Below are positions 1-7,813 of a stretch of DNA of 64,000 bases, piece by piece. This DNA comes from Ruegeria arenilitoris (GTDB lineage Bacteria > Pseudomonadota > Alphaproteobacteria > Rhodobacterales > Rhodobacteraceae), in contig NZ_WQHP01000003.1 of NCBI RefSeq assembly GCF_013035315.1, positions 372,001 through 436,000 of the forward strand, written 5' to 3'. The notes below the pieces were generated by a model, which did not search any database, was not told the DNA's origin, and worked only from the letters and a program-made list of their open reading frames with translations. The position numbers and the translations under genes were made by a program. Numbering within the stretch: the stretch's first letter is position 1; each line of letters starts with the position of its first letter.

Positions 1-583
1 AGACGTCATCATCATGGTGATGGTCGTGATGATTGTGTCCGTGATCGTGGTGGTGATCATGATCGTGGTGGTGCGCCTTTTCGGTGCGGTACCGACGCGC
101 AAAACTGCGCACAGCGCGAAAGATCAGCCATACTCCGATCGCCGCAATCGCCCCATAGCTGATCGGGGCCATGACTTGCTCGGTTGCACCAACAAGGCTG
201 TCGCGGGACATCTGAAACACCAGCACCCCGGCATAAACCAGTACAATCGCAGTCACCGCCTGCCCCAGACTGGACAGCACGCTGATCGCCGACAAGCGCA
301 GGAAGGCCACATTCCGACCCAGGCCGTAGCCACCGATCAGGACCTTTCCGTGCCCCGGTCCAACCGCATGGAAAAAGCCATAGGCAAAACAGACGGTAAG
401 CAGCGTTGCCACGGCCTCGGGCTGTTCCGCGCGGGCGGCGCGCAAAGAGCGGGCAATCTGGTTCTGGAACTCGCGTTGCTCACCAGCGGCCCAGGCGGCC
501 AGTTGGTCAAACCCGCCGCTGCCCCAAAACCACAGCAACAGACCGATAGCGATGGCGACAGGGACAATCAGGTATTTGGACAT
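1..583 (-). CDS. Nickel/cobalt efflux protein, NicO/RcnA family (partial)
   Basis: Inner-membrane Ni2+/Co2+ transporter, cut by the left window edge so only the first 194 residues are seen. The N-terminus (MSKYLIVPVAIAIG) is a membrane segment. It is followed by the family motif around HAVGPGHGKVLIGGYG, further hydrophobic segments, and then a strongly His/Asp-rich cytoplasmic loop at residues 170-194 that probably binds metal. Its start overlaps the stop of the DUF1007 gene by 16 bases, so the two are translationally coupled. DUF1007 proteins commonly sit beside NicO transporters. Import cannot be excluded from sequence, but the His-rich loop favours efflux or buffering. Confidence 0.85.
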   Translation of the reverse strand, partial: MSKYLIVPVAIAIGLLLWFWGSGGFDQLAAWAAGEQREFQNQIARSLRAARAEQPEAVATLLTVCFAYGFFHAVGPGHGKVLIGGYGLGRNVAFLRLSAISVLSSLGQAVTAIVLVYAGVLVFQMSRDSLVGATEQVMAPISYGAIAAIGVWLIFRAVRSFARRYRTEKAHHHDHDHHHDHGHNHHDHHHDDDV

Positions 584-1215
584 GAAACGAAAATCTCGGT
601 CGCAAAGCTCTCCCCGACAAGCGGGATATCATTTTCTTCAAGGTCGAGATCTGCGTCTAGGGTGCGTAAAAAAGCCTGCATTTGGGCCAGCTGGCCATCA
701 ATATCTGGGTCGATCCTGCTGATCTGGCACGACGAAGGCCCGGAAACGGTCACCGGGCGTGTCACCTCGTAGGCGGTGTAGTAAGTCTCATCAAAAGCTT
801 TCGCCGTGATGGCATTGGCAGGCACCCCACCCCCGGCGACTTCGCGCAGATGGGTGGTGACGATGCGGCCATCCTCGGTCGTGGCCTGCGCCTCCATCGG
901 GCCGGACAGAGACACTGGCGCGCCGTCCGCATAGACCACGAGATCGCCGTTATACCCTTCGACCCATTCGGCATCGAAACCTGACAGGAACTTCTTTTCG
1001 CTTTCCGTCAGAACTCCGTCAAAATCCTGGTCCAGCTTCATTTCCTCAAGCTGGAACAGCGAATACAGCTCGTCATAGGCCCAAGTCACCCGGACGTGGG
1101 TCAGCTGGCCTGCGTCATCCACAACAAACTCCAATCCGGTGTCGATAAAGACATGCGGGTGAGCCAATGCAGGGATCGGCAGACAGCAGGACAGTATGGT
1201 TACAAGCCAGCGCAT
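568..1215 (-). CDS. DUF1007 family periplasmic protein, partner of NicO transporter
   Basis: A 215-residue exported protein. The start at 1215 gives a clean signal peptide (MRWLVTILSCCLPIPALA, cut before HPHVF). A longer reading frame upstream lacks such a signal. The mature protein begins with the family hallmark HPHVFID and contains DQDFDGVLTESE, which resembles an EF-hand-like acidic loop. The family has no proven reaction, but its genes recur next to nickel/cobalt transporters, and that is the arrangement here. A role in periplasmic metal handling is inferred. Confidence 0.85.
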   Translation of the reverse strand: MRWLVTILSCCLPIPALAHPHVFIDTGLEFVVDDAGQLTHVRVTWAYDELYSLFQLEEMKLDQDFDGVLTESEKKFLSGFDAEWVEGYNGDLVVYADGAPVSLSGPMEAQATTEDGRIVTTHLREVAGGGVPANAITAKAFDETYYTAYEVTRPVTVSGPSSCQISRIDPDIDGQLAQMQAFLRTLDADLDLEENDIPLVGESFATEIFVSCPNT

Positions 1216-1289
1216 AGGTGAAAGATAGGCTTTTGCCCGGTGCCCGGCAATGCGTTTCGATGCCGCCGCGCAGGAACTGGCTAAGCGCT

Positions 1290-2093
1290 TCACGCGGGCG
1301 GGAACAATACCAGGGTCTGCAGGGCCGTTCCGACCGGTCCTTCGGTATCGAACAGAACCGATTGCGACATCCCTATTCCCGATGGTTGCCAATGTGACAC
1401 GGACTGCGAGGCCAGCCAGTCTGAAATAGGCTCTCGGTGAATTTGCACGGTCAGATCGGTGTTCATGAACCCCATTTCAGACGTTGGCGCATTCCACGAT
1501 ATGCCGTTGCCGCAATCTGCAAGCGGGCACAGCGACTGGATCGGAGATTGCGCCTCGCCTTCCAGCAAGGGTGGCGTACGCATCCAAACCGTCTTTGGCC
1601 CGGCCTTCTGATTGCCCCCCTTGGGGTAGAGGATGTCCGAGTGGTTCGCAAAACCCGGCAGACCATGACGCACCTCGCCAATCGGGAAAGGCCCCGTTAC
1701 CGCGTCATCCAGCAATGGGGCTGGCAGAGAGACATTTGGAACAGGCCCCAAATCGCGGCGCGCCATATGCATGGTCGTGGCCGTGGCGCACAAGGTGTCG
1801 TCCTGATCGTGGACCGTGACACGAGTCGTCGCCAGCGTCTTGGTATGGCGCGTGGTCTCAGCGGCCACCCGCAGACCGCTAAGCGGGAGCGGCCGCAGCA
1901 GGTCCACCGTCAACCGGGTCAGCATCTTCTCCGGCCCGACCTCGGTCTCTGCTGCGCGAACGATCAAGCCGCTGACTGGCCCGGCATGGCAGTGATCTGC
2001 AGACCACGGCCCCCGTGCTGGATCATTGCCTATGAAGGCTCCATCTGCCCGGATGTGGAAATAGGTCTGTTCGCTTGGATCCGGTTTCAACAC
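1290..2093 (-). CDS. Acyl-CoA thioesterase-like protein (double hotdog, TesB-like)
   Basis: A 267-residue protein that looks like a TesB-type tandem hotdog thioesterase: GPWSADHCHAGPVSGLIVRA near the N-terminus, then RLTVDLLRPLPL, and a second half containing LTVQIHREP. The GTG at 2093 is chosen because AGGGA lies about 7 bases upstream and because it follows the acyl-CoA dehydrogenase stop by 11 bases, implying one operon. It probably hydrolyses an acyl-CoA produced in the neighbouring oxidation pathway; the substrate is unknown. An upstream ATG at 2210 would overlap the dehydrogenase heavily and is unlikely. Confidence 0.7.
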   Translation of the reverse strand: MLKPDPSEQTYFHIRADGAFIGNDPARGPWSADHCHAGPVSGLIVRAAETEVGPEKMLTRLTVDLLRPLPLSGLRVAAETTRHTKTLATTRVTVHDQDDTLCATATTMHMARRDLGPVPNVSLPAPLLDDAVTGPFPIGEVRHGLPGFANHSDILYPKGGNQKAGPKTVWMRTPPLLEGEAQSPIQSLCPLADCGNGISWNAPTSEMGFMNTDLTVQIHREPISDWLASQSVSHWQPSGIGMSQSVLFDTEGPVGTALQTLVLFPPA

Positions 2094-2104
2094 GGTCGTA
2101 TCCC

Positions 2105-3340
2105 TCAGACTTTTTCCTGAGTATGTTTCTTCAACTCGGCCCGGGCCACCTGACGGCGGTGCACCGCGTCCGGCCCATCGGCCAACCGCAACGTCCGCAC
2201 ATGGGTCCAAGCCGTAGCCAACGGAGTATCCTGACTGACCCCCTGCCCGCCAAACATTTGCACGGCCTCATCGATGACCTTTAACGCGACGCGCGGAGCG
2301 ACGACCTTGATCTGGCTGATCCAAGGGGCCGCCGCACGGGCGTCCCCCTGATCCATGTACCAGGCGGCTTTCAGGCACAGCAGGCGGGCCATCTCGATCT
2401 CCATCCGGCACTCGGCGATGATATCGTAGTTCGCGCCCAGTTGTGCCAGTTTCTTGCCGAACGCTTCGCGCTGCAACGCGCGTTTGCACATCTGTTCCAG
2501 CGCCGACTCGGCCTGACCAATCGCGCGCATGCAGTGGTGGATACGGCCCGGCCCCAGACGGCCTTGGGCAATCTCGAACCCGCGCCCTTCGCCCAACAGG
2601 ATGCTGTCGGCCGGGACCCGGACGTTGGTAAATCGGATGTGCATGTGGCCGTGTGGGGCGTCATCGTGGCCATAAACCTGCATGGGACGCAGAATTTCGA
2701 TACCTGGCGCATCAGCTGGGACCACGATCATCGATTGACGCTTGTGCTTGGGCTGCTCGTCACCTGCTGTCTTGACCATGACGATATAAACCTTGCAGCG
2801 CGGATCGCCCGCACCGGACGACCACCATTTTTCGCCGTTCAGAACATAGTCTTCCCCGTCCCGCACGCAGGACATCGATACATTCGTCGCATCCGAAGAC
2901 GCCACATCCGGCTCCGTCATCAGATAGGCCGACCGGATTTCGCCGTTGAGCAGCGGCTTCAGCCACTGTTCTTTCATTTTGTCCGAGCCATACCGCTCGA
3001 ACACTTCCATGTTGCCGGTATCGGGGGCCGAGCAGTTGAAGACCTCGGCGCCGAGGGGCGTCTTGCCCATCTCTTCGGCGAAATAGGCATATTCAACCGT
3101 GCTCAGTCCAAAACCCTTGTCGCTGTCCGTCAGCCAGAAATTCCACAACCCTGCGGCTTTGGCCTTGGCTTTCAACCCTTCCAGAATCTCTGCCTGACGC
3201 TCGGTGTATTGCCAGCGGTCACCCTTGTCGATTTCGGCCTGATATTCCTCTTCCAGCGGCATGATCTCGTCCCGGATCATATCTGCAACGCGTTGCAGCA
3301 GAGCGCGGTTTTCTTCGCGCAGGCCGAATGACATGTTCAT
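2105..3340 (-). CDS. Acyl-CoA dehydrogenase family protein
   Basis: A 411-residue FAD-dependent acyl-CoA dehydrogenase of the long ACAD10/11-like type. Visible family features are YLMTEPDVASSDATN (flavin/acyl contact), NGEKWWSSGAGDPRC, GRIHHCMRAIGQAESALE, and the C-terminal MFGGQGVSQDTPLA segment. GGAGGG seven bases upstream supports the start at 3340. It is co-directional with the thioesterase gene just downstream, and the pair probably degrades a medium, long or branched acyl-CoA. The substrate cannot be read from sequence. Confidence 0.9.
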   Translation of the reverse strand: MNMSFGLREENRALLQRVADMIRDEIMPLEEEYQAEIDKGDRWQYTERQAEILEGLKAKAKAAGLWNFWLTDSDKGFGLSTVEYAYFAEEMGKTPLGAEVFNCSAPDTGNMEVFERYGSDKMKEQWLKPLLNGEIRSAYLMTEPDVASSDATNVSMSCVRDGEDYVLNGEKWWSSGAGDPRCKVYIVMVKTAGDEQPKHKRQSMIVVPADAPGIEILRPMQVYGHDDAPHGHMHIRFTNVRVPADSILLGEGRGFEIAQGRLGPGRIHHCMRAIGQAESALEQMCKRALQREAFGKKLAQLGANYDIIAECRMEIEMARLLCLKAAWYMDQGDARAAAPWISQIKVVAPRVALKVIDEAVQMFGGQGVSQDTPLATAWTHVRTLRLADGPDAVHRRQVARAELKKHTQEKV

Positions 3341-3468
3341 GAGTTTCCCTCCTCAGGCCCAAAGACCGGGCTTTACCTTTGAGCAGAGAATGACTTAGCT
3401 GCGGACGTGATGTCTAGCTGTGTGACGGGACGTCAACTCAATCAAAATGAAACTACGGGGGATGAGTT

Positions 3469-4404
3469 ATGGCGCTGTTGATCGAAACCGGGCTGTCCGA
3501 CTGGATGAGTGACGATGACATCGCCAATGAAATCCGAAAAATGCACCCCGATACGGATGTACGCACACCCGACACGATCGGTGACGCAGGCGAGATCACG
3601 ATGGTCGCGGTTGTCGGGCTGCAGAATGACCACCCGAAAAGGCTGCCGAACCTGAAACTGGTGCAGAAACTGGGTGCCGGGGTCGAAACGATTGTCAGCA
3701 ACCCGAACCTGCCCGATCACGTCCGCATCGCCCGCCTCAAGCCCGACGCACCGGCGCAGGGCATTGCCGAGTGGTTCGTGGCCTACATCCTGCATCGTCA
3801 GCGCAACATGGCGTTTCACGAAGCCGCCCAGCGCAAGTCCGAATGGTTGCCCAAAGCTCCGGGATTCTCACCTGACACCGTGGTTGGCGTGTTGGGTTTG
3901 GGCCATATCGGTGCCCGCAGCGCGCGGATGCTGCGCGCCATCGGGTTTCAGGTCGTCGGTTGGAGCCGTTCCCCGAAGGAAATCGAAGGCGTCACCTGCC
4001 TGCATGGGGACGACGCGCTGCCAAAAGTCTTGGGGCAATGCGACCATGTCTGCGCCATTCTGCCATCCACCCCGCAAACCATTGGTTTGTTCGACGCTGA
4101 CATGCTGGCGGCCATGAAACCCGGCAGCCAATTGCTGAACGCAGGACGCGGAGATCTGATCGACGAATCTGCTCTGATCGAAGCTTTGGACCGCGGAACG
4201 CCCGGTCGCGCCGTTCTGGACGTGACCAACAAAGAGCCGCTGCCCGCGGACAGCCCGCTATGGGCACATCCCGGCGTCACGATCACGCCTCACGTCTCGG
4301 GCTGGCATCTGGGCGAGGCCTTGGCTGACGTGGCCGAGAACTTCCGTCGCTTGTCCTCAGGCGCACCGCTGCTGCACGAGGTCGATCGCACGCGCGGCTA
4401 TTGA
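3469..4404 (+). CDS. Glyoxylate/hydroxypyruvate reductase A-like 2-hydroxyacid dehydrogenase
   Basis: A 311-residue D-isomer-specific 2-hydroxyacid dehydrogenase of the GhrA type. The NAD(P)-binding glycine motif GVLGLGHIGARSA lies near residues 139-151. The later signatures LLNAGRGDLID and TPHVSGWHLG carry the substrate-contacting Arg region and the catalytic His. GGGGGA precedes the ATG. Family members reduce glyoxylate to glycolate and hydroxypyruvate to glycerate. That fits the neighbouring ureide-degradation genes, whose end product is glyoxylate, although the functional link is inference. It is divergent from the acyl-CoA dehydrogenase gene. Confidence 0.82.
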   Translation: MALLIETGLSDWMSDDDIANEIRKMHPDTDVRTPDTIGDAGEITMVAVVGLQNDHPKRLPNLKLVQKLGAGVETIVSNPNLPDHVRIARLKPDAPAQGIAEWFVAYILHRQRNMAFHEAAQRKSEWLPKAPGFSPDTVVGVLGLGHIGARSARMLRAIGFQVVGWSRSPKEIEGVTCLHGDDALPKVLGQCDHVCAILPSTPQTIGLFDADMLAAMKPGSQLLNAGRGDLIDESALIEALDRGTPGRAVLDVTNKEPLPADSPLWAHPGVTITPHVSGWHLGEALADVAENFRRLSSGAPLLHEVDRTRGY

Positions 4405-4411
4405 GCTTCGA

Positions 4412-4768
4412 TCAAGGAGCCAGAACCCAGTTGCCACTGGCATCCCGACAGTTGCGGGTTCTTACCTCGCGCGGTTGCTCGGCCCCTGCGGGTTGGATGA
4501 AATGCTGAAAATGCACGCAGTTGTCGCGAACCTCACGCACGCGCACCGTACCCTTTGATCCGGTGTCTGCATTTGACCAGTTCCGCTCGGTCCCGACCTG
4601 GGGCATTCCGCCAGCAAGTATCTCGGTGGTTGTCGCGTTCACGACGCTGAAGTCCTCGGGGGTCAAGCCCATCTCGGCAATGATTCTCGAAATTGGCTTG
4701 GCTTGCGCCAGTGAACCTGCGCCGACCAGAATGGCGGCAGCAAACAGGGGTGAAATCCAGGCTTTCAT
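4412..4768 (-). CDS. Small secreted protein with surface-antigen-like C-terminus
   Basis: A 118-residue exported protein with signal peptide MKAWISPLFAAAILVGAGSLAQA. GGCGAGAAG before the ATG at 4768 supports this start over the upstream one at 4804. The C-terminal half (NCVHFQHFIQPAG ... TRNCRDASGNWVL) has two cysteines and resembles the tail of 17-kDa surface-antigen-type domains, where a similar Cys-x(n)-Cys-R-x-x-G-x-W pattern is common. No enzymatic motif is visible. It is convergent with the preceding dehydrogenase gene, 7 bases apart. Function unknown. Confidence 0.65.
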   Translation of the reverse strand: MKAWISPLFAAAILVGAGSLAQAKPISRIIAEMGLTPEDFSVVNATTTEILAGGMPQVGTERNWSNADTGSKGTVRVREVRDNCVHFQHFIQPAGAEQPREVRTRNCRDASGNWVLAP

Positions 4769-4943
4769 GATCTTCTCGCCTTGCTGAAATAAGTTTGACC
4801 TCAAGACTATACCGCGGGCGAACTGCGGCCAAGCCCTGCCGCCCGACCTTCAAATAATACCGAACAAACCTATCGCGACTCGGCCGCTAGGAGCGCCCGA
4901 TCAATCCCCTCATAGTACCCGAACAACGAACCAGAGGCATCAA

Positions 4944-5777
4944 ATGGCACAGCCGACCTACTATGCGCCGACAGGCGGACATCCCGGACAAGACCAACTT
5001 CTGACCGACCGCGCCATGTTCACTGACGCCTATGCGGTGATCCCCAAAGGCACGATGCGCGACATCGTCACCAGCTTCCTGCCATTTTGGGAGGGCACCC
5101 GGCTCTGGGTTCTGTCCCGCCCTCTCAGCGGGTTCGCCGAGACGTTTTCACAGTACATCATGGAGGTTCAGCCCAGCGGCGGCAGCGACCGCCCGGAAAC
5201 AGACCCCCAAGCACAAGGCGTTCTGTTTGTGGTCGAGGGCGAGGTGACCCTGACGTTGAACGGTCAGGTCCATGTTCTGGACACCGGCGGATACGCTTAC
5301 ATCCCACCGGAATCGGACTGGACTTTGCACAATCGAGCCGAAAAAACCGCGCGCTTTCATTGGGTTCGCAAAGCTTACGAAGCTGTGCCCGGGCTGCCCG
5401 CACCCGATCCGATCATCACAAATGAGCGCGACGTCACACCGAACGAAATGCCCGGCACCGAAGGCCGCTGGTCCACGACTCGCTTCGCCGATCCGCAGGA
5501 TTTGCGCCATGACATGCACGTCAACATCGTCAATTTCGAACCCGGAGGCGTAATTCCCTTCGCCGAAACTCATGTGATGGAACACGGGCTTTACGTGCTG
5601 GAAGGCAAAGCGGTTTATCGCCTGAATCAGGACTGGGTCGAGGTCGAGGCCGGTGACTATATGTGGCTGCGCGCGTTTTGCCCGCAGGCTTGTTATGCGG
5701 GTGGACCGGGGCGGTTTAGGTACCTGCTTTACAAGGATGTGAACCGGCACATGCCGCTGACGTTGCCCAAACGCTAG
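4944..5777 (+). CDS. allE: (S)-ureidoglycine aminohydrolase (bicupin)
   Basis: A 277-residue double-cupin enzyme predicted to convert (S)-ureidoglycine to (S)-ureidoglycolate with release of ammonia. The N-terminal cupin contains VLFVVEGEVTLTLNG. The C-terminal cupin carries the metal-binding pattern IPFAETHVMEHGLYVLEG (Glu, His, Glu, His) and ends in RYLLYKDVNRHMPL. Such proteins are often named bifunctional allantoicase/ureidoglycine aminohydrolase in databases. Four further ureide genes within 7 kb (allA, the puuE-uraD fusion, uraH, puuD) support the assignment. Confidence 0.9.
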   Translation: MAQPTYYAPTGGHPGQDQLLTDRAMFTDAYAVIPKGTMRDIVTSFLPFWEGTRLWVLSRPLSGFAETFSQYIMEVQPSGGSDRPETDPQAQGVLFVVEGEVTLTLNGQVHVLDTGGYAYIPPESDWTLHNRAEKTARFHWVRKAYEAVPGLPAPDPIITNERDVTPNEMPGTEGRWSTTRFADPQDLRHDMHVNIVNFEPGGVIPFAETHVMEHGLYVLEGKAVYRLNQDWVEVEAGDYMWLRAFCPQACYAGGPGRFRYLLYKDVNRHMPLTLPKR

Positions 5778-5866
5778 GCTTTTAAGCGCTTTTTTTCACG
5801 CTGGGCTTCACAGAAGCCCCTGAATCTGGTGAAATAACAGCGGTTTTTAGCACTGGAGATTGTTCA

Positions 5867-6190
5867 ATGGTACTGCGCGTAACGATGCTGGCACTTGCAG
5901 CAGGAATTGGTTTGACAGCATTTGATGCAACGCCTGTCGCCGCAAAGGAAGAAACCAAACAGGTGTTCGTCATGAGCCGCACCTGGGCGGTGACGCAGGT
6001 CTCGGACGCTCCGGTTGTGTACCGTGCGACGCGCGACAACAACAATCTGAACCCGTTTGGCCCGCCACCGCGACTGCGCACCCTTCAGGCTATCGCTGCC
6101 ATTCAGCAAGCGACCGGATGCCGCCCCATTGTGGCCAGTATGTATCAGAACATTTCCGGCCAGTTCTTCTCGCAGGTCAGCTGCAACTGA
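5867..6190 (+). CDS. Small exported protein of unknown function
   Basis: A 107-residue protein with a probable signal peptide (MVLRVTMLALAAGIGLTAF, cleavage before or near KEETKQ). The mature part has no recognised domain. It contains LQAIAAIQQATGC and a C-terminal FSQVSCN, so two cysteines could form a disulfide bond. The absence of a purine-pathway motif means it may be unrelated to its neighbours. I do not recognise the family. Confidence 0.6.
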   Translation: MVLRVTMLALAAGIGLTAFDATPVAAKEETKQVFVMSRTWAVTQVSDAPVVYRATRDNNNLNPFGPPPRLRTLQAIAAIQQATGCRPIVASMYQNISGQFFSQVSCN

Positions 6191-6244
6191 CCATAGGTCA
6201 GAACGGGCATTGAGCTATTGGCAGCGCGCTGCCATAGCTTGCGC

Positions 6245-7231
6245 ATGAAACTTGCAATCAACGGATTCGGCCGCATCGGCCGCACGATCTTGCGGCAGCT
6301 GTTGGCTATGCCGCAGGGCGCAGATATCGAGTTGGTGCTGATCAACGATATCGCCCCGCTTGAGACCTGCGCCTACCTTTTCAAATACGACAGCACGTTT
6401 GGCCCCTATCCGGGCACCGTTGAACAAGGCGACGGGGTCTTGGTCGTCGATGGGCGTTCGTTTCCAATGACGCACAGCCCCAACCTGGCGCATGTCGATC
6501 TTTCAGGCGTCGATGTTCTGATGGATTGCACCGGCGTCGCGCGCACCTCGGATGTGGCCAGCCAAGGGTTGACCGCCGGGGCCGGCAAGGTGCTGATCTC
6601 TGGCCCCTCGCCCGCGACCGAAATCACCGTTGTTCTGGGTGCCAACGAAGATCAACTGGGCAATGCACGTATCGTGTCCAATGCCTCATGCACGACGAAC
6701 GGACTTGCGCCTCTGGTCAAGGTGCTGGACCAGATCGGCGGCATCGCCTCAGCGCATATGACGACGATCCACTGCTATACAAACAGCCAACCGATGGTGG
6801 ACGCCCCTCGCGGTGATTTGGCCCGATCCCGAGCGGGAGCGTTGTCGATGGTACCCACCACCTCCAGCGCGACGCATCTGATAGACGAAGTCATTCCCCA
6901 TCTGGCCGGTCGCATCACAGGCGCGGCAGTGCGCGTCCCAACCGCCAGCGTGTCGGCCATCGATCTAGTGGCGACGCTAGAGCGTGGTATGCCAGCAGAA
7001 TCGTTTCAGGCAAAACTGCGGGCTGCTGCTCTGGCATCACCCATTCTGGGCTGGACCGATCAGCCGCTGGTCTCGTCCGACCTACGCACCCGGCCTGAGT
7101 CACTTGTGATCGCAGGCCCCGAAACACGCATGGTCGGGGATCATCAAATCCGGGTTTTTGGCTGGTATGATAATGAATGGGGCTTTTCCGCCCGCATGTT
7201 GGACGTTGCCCGCCTGATGACACAGCATTGA
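6245..7231 (+). CDS. Glyceraldehyde-3-phosphate dehydrogenase family protein
   Basis: A 328-residue type I GAPDH. It starts with the NAD-binding MKLAINGFGRIGRT, which sets the start at 6245 rather than 6218. The catalytic Cys lies in SNASCTTNGLAP, the RVPTASVS signature is present, and it ends with the expected WYDNEWGFSARM. The segment after the active site (TIHCYTNSQPMVDAP) departs from the usual SYTNDQ form. There is no glycolytic gene beside it, so this is probably a second GAPDH copy or an erythrose-4-phosphate dehydrogenase-like paralogue. Its role among ureide genes is unexplained. Confidence 0.85.
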   Translation: MKLAINGFGRIGRTILRQLLAMPQGADIELVLINDIAPLETCAYLFKYDSTFGPYPGTVEQGDGVLVVDGRSFPMTHSPNLAHVDLSGVDVLMDCTGVARTSDVASQGLTAGAGKVLISGPSPATEITVVLGANEDQLGNARIVSNASCTTNGLAPLVKVLDQIGGIASAHMTTIHCYTNSQPMVDAPRGDLARSRAGALSMVPTTSSATHLIDEVIPHLAGRITGAAVRVPTASVSAIDLVATLERGMPAESFQAKLRAAALASPILGWTDQPLVSSDLRTRPESLVIAGPETRMVGDHQIRVFGWYDNEWGFSARMLDVARLMTQH

Positions 7232-7242
7232 CCCGCGGTACC

Positions 7243-7270
7243 GCAGCGGGCGGGCTTGCCCGCGCGCTGC
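7243..7270. terminator. GC-rich hairpin between convergent genes
   Basis: A 12-base stem with one mismatch and a CTTG loop lies 12 bases after the GAPDH stop and about 55 bases past the allA stop. There is no T tract, so it may be a weak bidirectional terminator or an RNA-stabilising structure. Confidence 0.45.
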
Positions 7271-7324
7271 CCAGCCCAACGGGTCACAAGCATCTTTGAT
7301 GCGCCGGGACTGGGCGGGAGAACC

Positions 7325-7813
7325 CTAGCCTTCGGCAACCTCAAACGGGGTTTCGAACCAGTATTCCTCGAGATTGCTGCCCACTCCAATCCGGTCGATC
7401 ACGGCAAACAAGCCCGGCCCATGCAACGGCGTCAGCACCCCGTGCCAAGTGCCGCGAAAATAGTTCACACCCTGCCCGGGTTTGGTGACAAACGCTTTCG
7501 GCTGCCCCGGTCCACCACCCTCGTCAGCGGCCACGATGACCAAAAAAGGCTGATGTGTCATCGGTATGAATGCCTGACTGCCCTCAGGATGCCGTTCGAC
7601 CATGTCCAGCTCATACGGCAACGCCCTTGGGTTGGCGTTAAACAAGCTTATCCCCGCCCGCCCGTCCGCGAAATCCAGCCGTGCTAGATCATGATACCGG
7701 CCGCACTGGCCCTGATTGATGATCTTGTCGGGGTCGCCCGCCACCTCCAGCACGTCCCCGAACGGGGCAAAAGCCTCAGCTGTCAAAGGCGCGGTCTTGA
7801 TCCGAACACTCAT
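7325..7813 (-). CDS. allA: Ureidoglycolate lyase
   Basis: A 162-residue member of the AllA family, which cleaves (S)-ureidoglycolate to glyoxylate and urea. Characteristic segments are the N-terminal APLTAEAFAPFGDVLE, the central ELDMVERHPEGSQAFIPM, and YFRGTWHGVLTPL with its metal-binding His. Its ATG overlaps the stop of the upstream allantoinase/OHCU decarboxylase gene in an ATGA junction, so it is the second gene of a two-gene operon. It supplies the last step of the ureide route seen here. Confidence 0.93.
   Translation of the reverse strand: MSVRIKTAPLTAEAFAPFGDVLEVAGDPDKIINQGQCGRYHDLARLDFADGRAGISLFNANPRALPYELDMVERHPEGSQAFIPMTHQPFLVIVAADEGGGPGQPKAFVTKPGQGVNYFRGTWHGVLTPLHGPGLFAVIDRIGVGSNLEEYWFETPFEVAEG

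Noticed and set aside
14..772. Plus-strand frame at the left edge with a Val/Ile/Met-rich start
   Set aside because: The apparent hydrophobic lead is the reverse of the His-rich loop of the nickel transporter, which is well supported on the minus strand.
5779..5799. Possible terminator after the ureidoglycine aminohydrolase gene
   Set aside because: There is a T tract, but the stem before it is only about four pairs, too weak to call.
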